Below are positions 59,801-64,000 of a stretch of 64,000 nucleotides of DNA, piece after piece. Position numbers and translations under genes: made by a program. The notes below the pieces were generated by a model. The model was not told the origin of the DNA, searched no databases, and worked only from the letters and a program-made list of their open reading frames with translations. The DNA comes from Mactromeris polynyma (Eukaryota; Mollusca; Bivalvia; Venerida; Mactridae): contig JASFXZ010000077.1 in the NCBI GenBank assembly GCA_032209605.1, forward strand, positions 496,001 to 560,000. The letters are read 5' to 3'. Every line of letters begins with the position of its first letter. Positions within the stretch are counted from its first letter, which is position 1.

Positions 59801-60133
59801 TCAAAGAGACAATGTACGGCATCGATATATGCACGTATTAATCCAGTGTGGAATTAACGGAACTTCCGACAGTAGATAATTAGAGATAAGTGGGCCTTTG
59901 AAAGCAACAGTGAGATTACCTACCGAAAAAATAACTCTATGAATAGAAATTCTCCGACCTTTTAGAATTTGACAAATCTTTCGCTCCAAAGGTGGTGGGG
60001 CTAAGACGCAACATCTCGGTGTGTCCAAATTCACAGGTGTGCCGGCCTTAATTGGAAGTGCAATACAGTGATAGGAGCAATACTGTTCCAAAATGACAAA
60101 ATCCTCATTATGTATATGAAACATCTCAGCCAA
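59801..60133 (-). CDS. Hypothetical 110-aa ORF, low support
   Basis: An open frame beginning MAEMFHIHNEDFVILEQYC, with a Pro/Cys-containing middle (CCVLAPPPLERKICQILKG). It is longer than most chance ORFs here and slightly less AT-rich. Inside it a TCGGTAG|GTAATC donor-like site could end an exon at residue ~72. No domain, signal peptide or homologue is recognised. It may be a decayed repeat or chance. Confidence 0.2.
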   Translation of the reverse strand: MAEMFHIHNEDFVILEQYCSYHCIALPIKAGTPVNLDTPRCCVLAPPPLERKICQILKGRRISIHRVIFSVGNLTVAFKGPLISNYLLSEVPLIPHWINTCIYRCRTLSL

Positions 60134-63100
60134 ATTATGCTACACAGTAATACGTGTTTGATAGATTTACATTGACTTTCAGATCTTTTTCTGTCGTAAA
60201 TAATGATCAGGGTTATCAAAGTCTATTTGGAAATTTTCAGCACCTGCTTAGAAAATCATCTAAATAAACTGTTGGGTTGTAAGCCCTCCATTACCCAGCG
60301 TACATTTTGTAAATATGAAATCGATAGTAATTTAAAACGTTGAAGGCAAAGAAATCTTAACTGTGGCAAATTGTAAGTGATGTAAGAATGCAGGGCTCTA
60401 TTATCAGAAATAAATGAGCTCATTATAAAAACAGCATTATCCATCAGGAGACTTGATAAGAAAAAAATAAAACATAAAAATAAAATATTAATTAACTTTT
60501 GGTTATATTAAATCTTAGAGAAGTGCCATCCATCATCAGCATTGTGGAATATTAACACTATTAAGTACAGAAGTAGTTTTTCATATTAATTTGTCGGTTG
60601 TTTTGTTGGCTTCATACTCTGTTTTTGCATCGGCATCGTGTGATCTCGACTTTCATCAACCTGTCAGTACTTTTGGAATAACTGGCAATCAATCATCACG
60701 GAGAATATACACAGGAAGACTGACATCGTATATTCAACCTTCTGAACAGATAGGACATGATGCTTAGATTTACTGATCATATTGTTGCCTTCATTGACAC
60801 CATTAAATATCCACATTATACGAAATAGAGAAACTCTGCAATTTTACGTAAATAAATTGGAAAGCACGTTTGTGATCGTGATATGCTACAATAATGTAGT
60901 CTGGTGCATTTAATTACATTATAGATAGAACGACAATAATCAAACACACTACGACGATAGCCAAGATATGTTGTATAAGTGATAATATAGAACCAAACTC
61001 AACAACTGTCATTTGGCAGTCTGATCAGGCACTATTGTCAATGCCCCAACTACAATGAGAGAAATGACATAAAGAGTAATATGGAATAACGAGAGAATGT
61101 CCAGACTGCAATGCGTGTAATAATGGCCTACGTTCAAGTAATGTGGAAGCCGTAGACCACGTACAATTGTAACAGGCATCCAGCCAACAAATCTGGAAAA
61201 TGCGTTTCAATATGTACAACATTTGCTTACTTATTTTCTCTTATACCGAAGTATTCACTATAGAAAACTATAGCATATCCCAGTAATTAGACCGATTTAT
61301 TCACTTTAAAAAAATGAACCAAGAATTCTAGTAGGAAATGATGCCCCCGTATTCGAAGTACACGGTCATACAAAAATAACAAGAAGTCCAAAGGGGTACA
61401 AGACACAAACGCTCCAAAGAAACAAACAAAGTAAAGAAGAAGATACCCGCTGGAAAACACCCCAGCATTAGATTGTTACCTACACCAAATCATCAAATAT
61501 ACCAAACCGTTATCTAAATCAAACGTAACCTCTGGGTAGTCACTTCAGTTATTTGTCTTATAGGTAATATTTTAGTAAAATACTCACTAATATATATAAC
61601 ACACCAGTGACAACAAATGGTCCAAAATGAAATCAAAGCAATTTACAAAACGTATCTAATTTTCATCGTTCGCGATAGAAGTCGTAGACCCGTCCACGTA
61701 TTTGATTGTATTATTGTGCAATGATTATATTTGTCTTGTTGCTCTTGTTTCTCACAAGATGCCTTGAAAAACAACATTTCTCATATCAACAATGCAATTA
61801 CTTCCGCAACAAATCCAGTATAAACTACTGATCTGTATTAGATTAAAGGGATGCCAGTGTATCTTATTTGCAAAGAGGATTCGTCGTAACGACTAGAATA
61901 ATACGATGCGTCCCTTATGGCTACTGCTTGTCAAAACCATCTAATTAACAGTTCAGCTTGTATATAAGAACCCACTAGATAGAATTTAGGTTCGTCTCAA
62001 GCTCGTGTTGTATAACGATGATAATAGCAAACTTGAGGCAAATGTGCTATTCAGCAGACAAACGTGTTTTTAACAATAACTTGACGTTGAGTGGTCTGTT
62101 AATTTAATTATTTATTGACAAATTCACACACACTTTTATTGATAGTCCCTGGCTTTTTCCTGAAGTTATTCCAACATGAACACTCACAGAATGGAAAATA
62201 TGCGATATGGCATAAACTATAACAGTTTTAAGTCACATAAAAGTTTAAGTCACTTAAATTTCTAATTAGTGCATAATTCACGAACTATGGAGTAAAATGG
62301 CATTTATCAATCACAGAGGCTTAACTGCGATTCTAACAGTTTCTTTTTTCCGTTTTTTTAGTACGTGCGAGAATAAGAACAAGTATTAAGGGAAATTTGT
62401 TAGTTTACCTTATTAACTAATTTGTTTTCTTTTTGCAGTTTAACATAATTCTTTGATTGAATCCTGAATCATTTCTTTCACATTATTACATCTCGTTAAA
62501 AGACTTTCACATACAGCATACATGCATTATGTGGTTTATCAGGGATGAACCAAACGTATAATACCTTATTCAAGACTAGTGTAAAATGATATAACATTAC
62601 GTGCAATTTTGAACATCAACCATTTATTTAATGCCAGTAGTTATAGATCTACACAAGTGGTTTTTGCAATCACCCGAAGACAAAAGCTAATTTAGTGCCA
62701 GAAGATACGCACATGTGATAGTGTAGATACTTTCTCAAGATTATAAGAATCTGTCATTATCTCTAAACCTATTATCAATCTAGCAGTAGTTCTAACTATT
62801 GTGTAATTTCCGGACTCACAGGTAGGTTAATGCACAGTATAATTACAAAGAGGTGGATCTCTTAATTGACTCAGACATTTCGATATAATGGATCCAAGTA
62901 ATCATCTGCTACTTTGATACTTTCCGTTACAATCAATGTGTTATAAACATTGCTCAAAACTTGTATTGCAAACACACCTTAAGTGCTTAAAAGGTGTGAA
63001 AGAAACTCAAGCGATATCAAAAACAGGTGTAATAGAAGATTACAAAGCTGAACGGAATCTTAATGTGTTTATCTTAATAAATTACTGAAGTAACATATTC

Positions 63101-64000
63101 ACGTGGCAATCTGATGTAACCAACGTCATAATCGGTGTTATCTTTCATTTTCTGTAGTTTTAAATTCACACAAAAATGAAAAAAAATATTTGCGATTCAT
63201 TCAATTTGGACCAAATGGGTTTTAATTAACAACGTGATTCAGATCATTCTGCTTATAACAGGGTTGTAAATGAATTATATAATAGTTAAGAGGAGATGTT
63301 GAAAAGTACGTACGTATGTTCATATTTCGAATAACTCTATAATGACTGCACCTGACAATTCAGTTTTGATTCAGAATTACAAACCCTCACTATATGTTCT
63401 TCGATTTTAATAAGCAAACGTGCATACTTGAAGTTTCTATTGAATATAAACTGATAATATACTGATAAAACGAATGCACCACTTGCGTACACACGTACAC
63501 ACGAAATCATATTTAAGCGCTTAAATTATTTGGTGGCTTAACAGTTCGTAAATATTTTGGTGGAAATTCATATTAAACGAGTATTTGCGAAAAATAAGAT
63601 ACATAAGTTTTATATATTATACTACTGTGACCTTTGTAGATTGCTAGTGAATGCGTTGTGATTACAAATGAATGTTCCGAATTTTGAACACTTTTACAAA
63701 TTTACAAAATTACTGAATACTAAAAGTTGGTAATCTGACATTGCTTCGATTTATTTTGGGTATTCTTAAGATAATCCAGACTTCGTTTCAGACGTATGTA
63801 TCAGAACCATTTTAAAGTATTTCAAAGACTTAAGATTCCGGCGTGTGTATCAAAATCATCTTTAAGTCTTACATGCTACTGTGTACATTACACACTTACT
63901 TTACATAAACCTGTCAAAATTGTGCTGTTATGTTTGAATTAAAATGTGGATTTTTAATGGATTCCATTTCGAAATCGTATTTTTTTATGTGACGCGTATT
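60134..64000. other. AT-rich non-coding stretch to the end of the window
   Basis: A few 60-codon chance ORFs and an A/purine-rich patch at 61370-61480. No gene or repeat was supported. Confidence 0.5.

Overview
The window reads as nuclear DNA of an invertebrate animal, most likely a mollusc and plausibly a bivalve. Evidence: AT-rich unique sequence with very few long open frames; short coding exons bounded by GT-AG introns; several tRNA-derived SINEs of a kind common in bivalve and gastropod genomes; small terminal-inverted-repeat elements; many tandem arrays; and a single-exon neuropeptide GPCR of the CCHamide / excitatory-peptide (bombesin-like) type. The mollusc assignment is inference from repeat style and the receptor. 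There are no operons, CRISPR arrays, rRNA genes or intact tRNA genes.

Three protein-coding loci can be supported, all on the minus strand. (1) Bases 331-3985 hold the coding part of a gene with three exons (3628-3985, 2073-2192, 331-1358). All joins are phase 1, and they give a 501-residue, mostly disordered, acidic-tailed protein that I do not recognise. The 120-base middle exon is a symmetric cassette. (2) Bases 13032-13265 hold what look like the last two coding exons of another gene, of which only about 34 residues are visible. (3) Bases 27555-28712 encode a complete 385-residue rhodopsin-family receptor.

The rest is non-coding and repeat-rich. 4-13 kb: unique AT-rich DNA, a degenerate ~30-bp repeat (7886-8226), a Tc1/mariner-like MITE (9045-9229), a LINE-like 3' tail ending in an ATCGT microsatellite, and one copy of a dispersed palindromic repeat. 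14.3-16.6 kb: two adjacent minisatellites (60-bp unit, 9 copies; 35-bp unit, exactly 40 copies with a 19-unit higher-order period), then a 174-bp inverted repeat. 20.8-23.3 kb: a second copy of the dispersed repeat, a 265-bp MITE and a SINE fragment. 25-32 kb: simple repeats, the receptor gene and two SINEs. 34-39 kb: a perfect 25-bp hairpin, another SINE, a 77-bp tandem repeat and a SINE on the minus strand. 44.3-45.9 kb: a 48-bp minisatellite with 7- and 12-unit higher-order periods. 48.3-48.8 kb: a very G-rich 14-bp array with strong G-quadruplex potential. 50-54 kb: a LINE-like tail, a 46-bp tandem repeat, a pogo-like fragment and a minus-strand SINE. 54-64 kb: almost featureless AT-rich DNA.

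Most long open frames in the window lie inside minisatellites and are products of the repeat unit length, not genes. I found no convincing new multi-gene system. The most notable signals are the higher-order minisatellites, the perfect hairpin, the G-rich array and the inverted pair at 16.4 kb.
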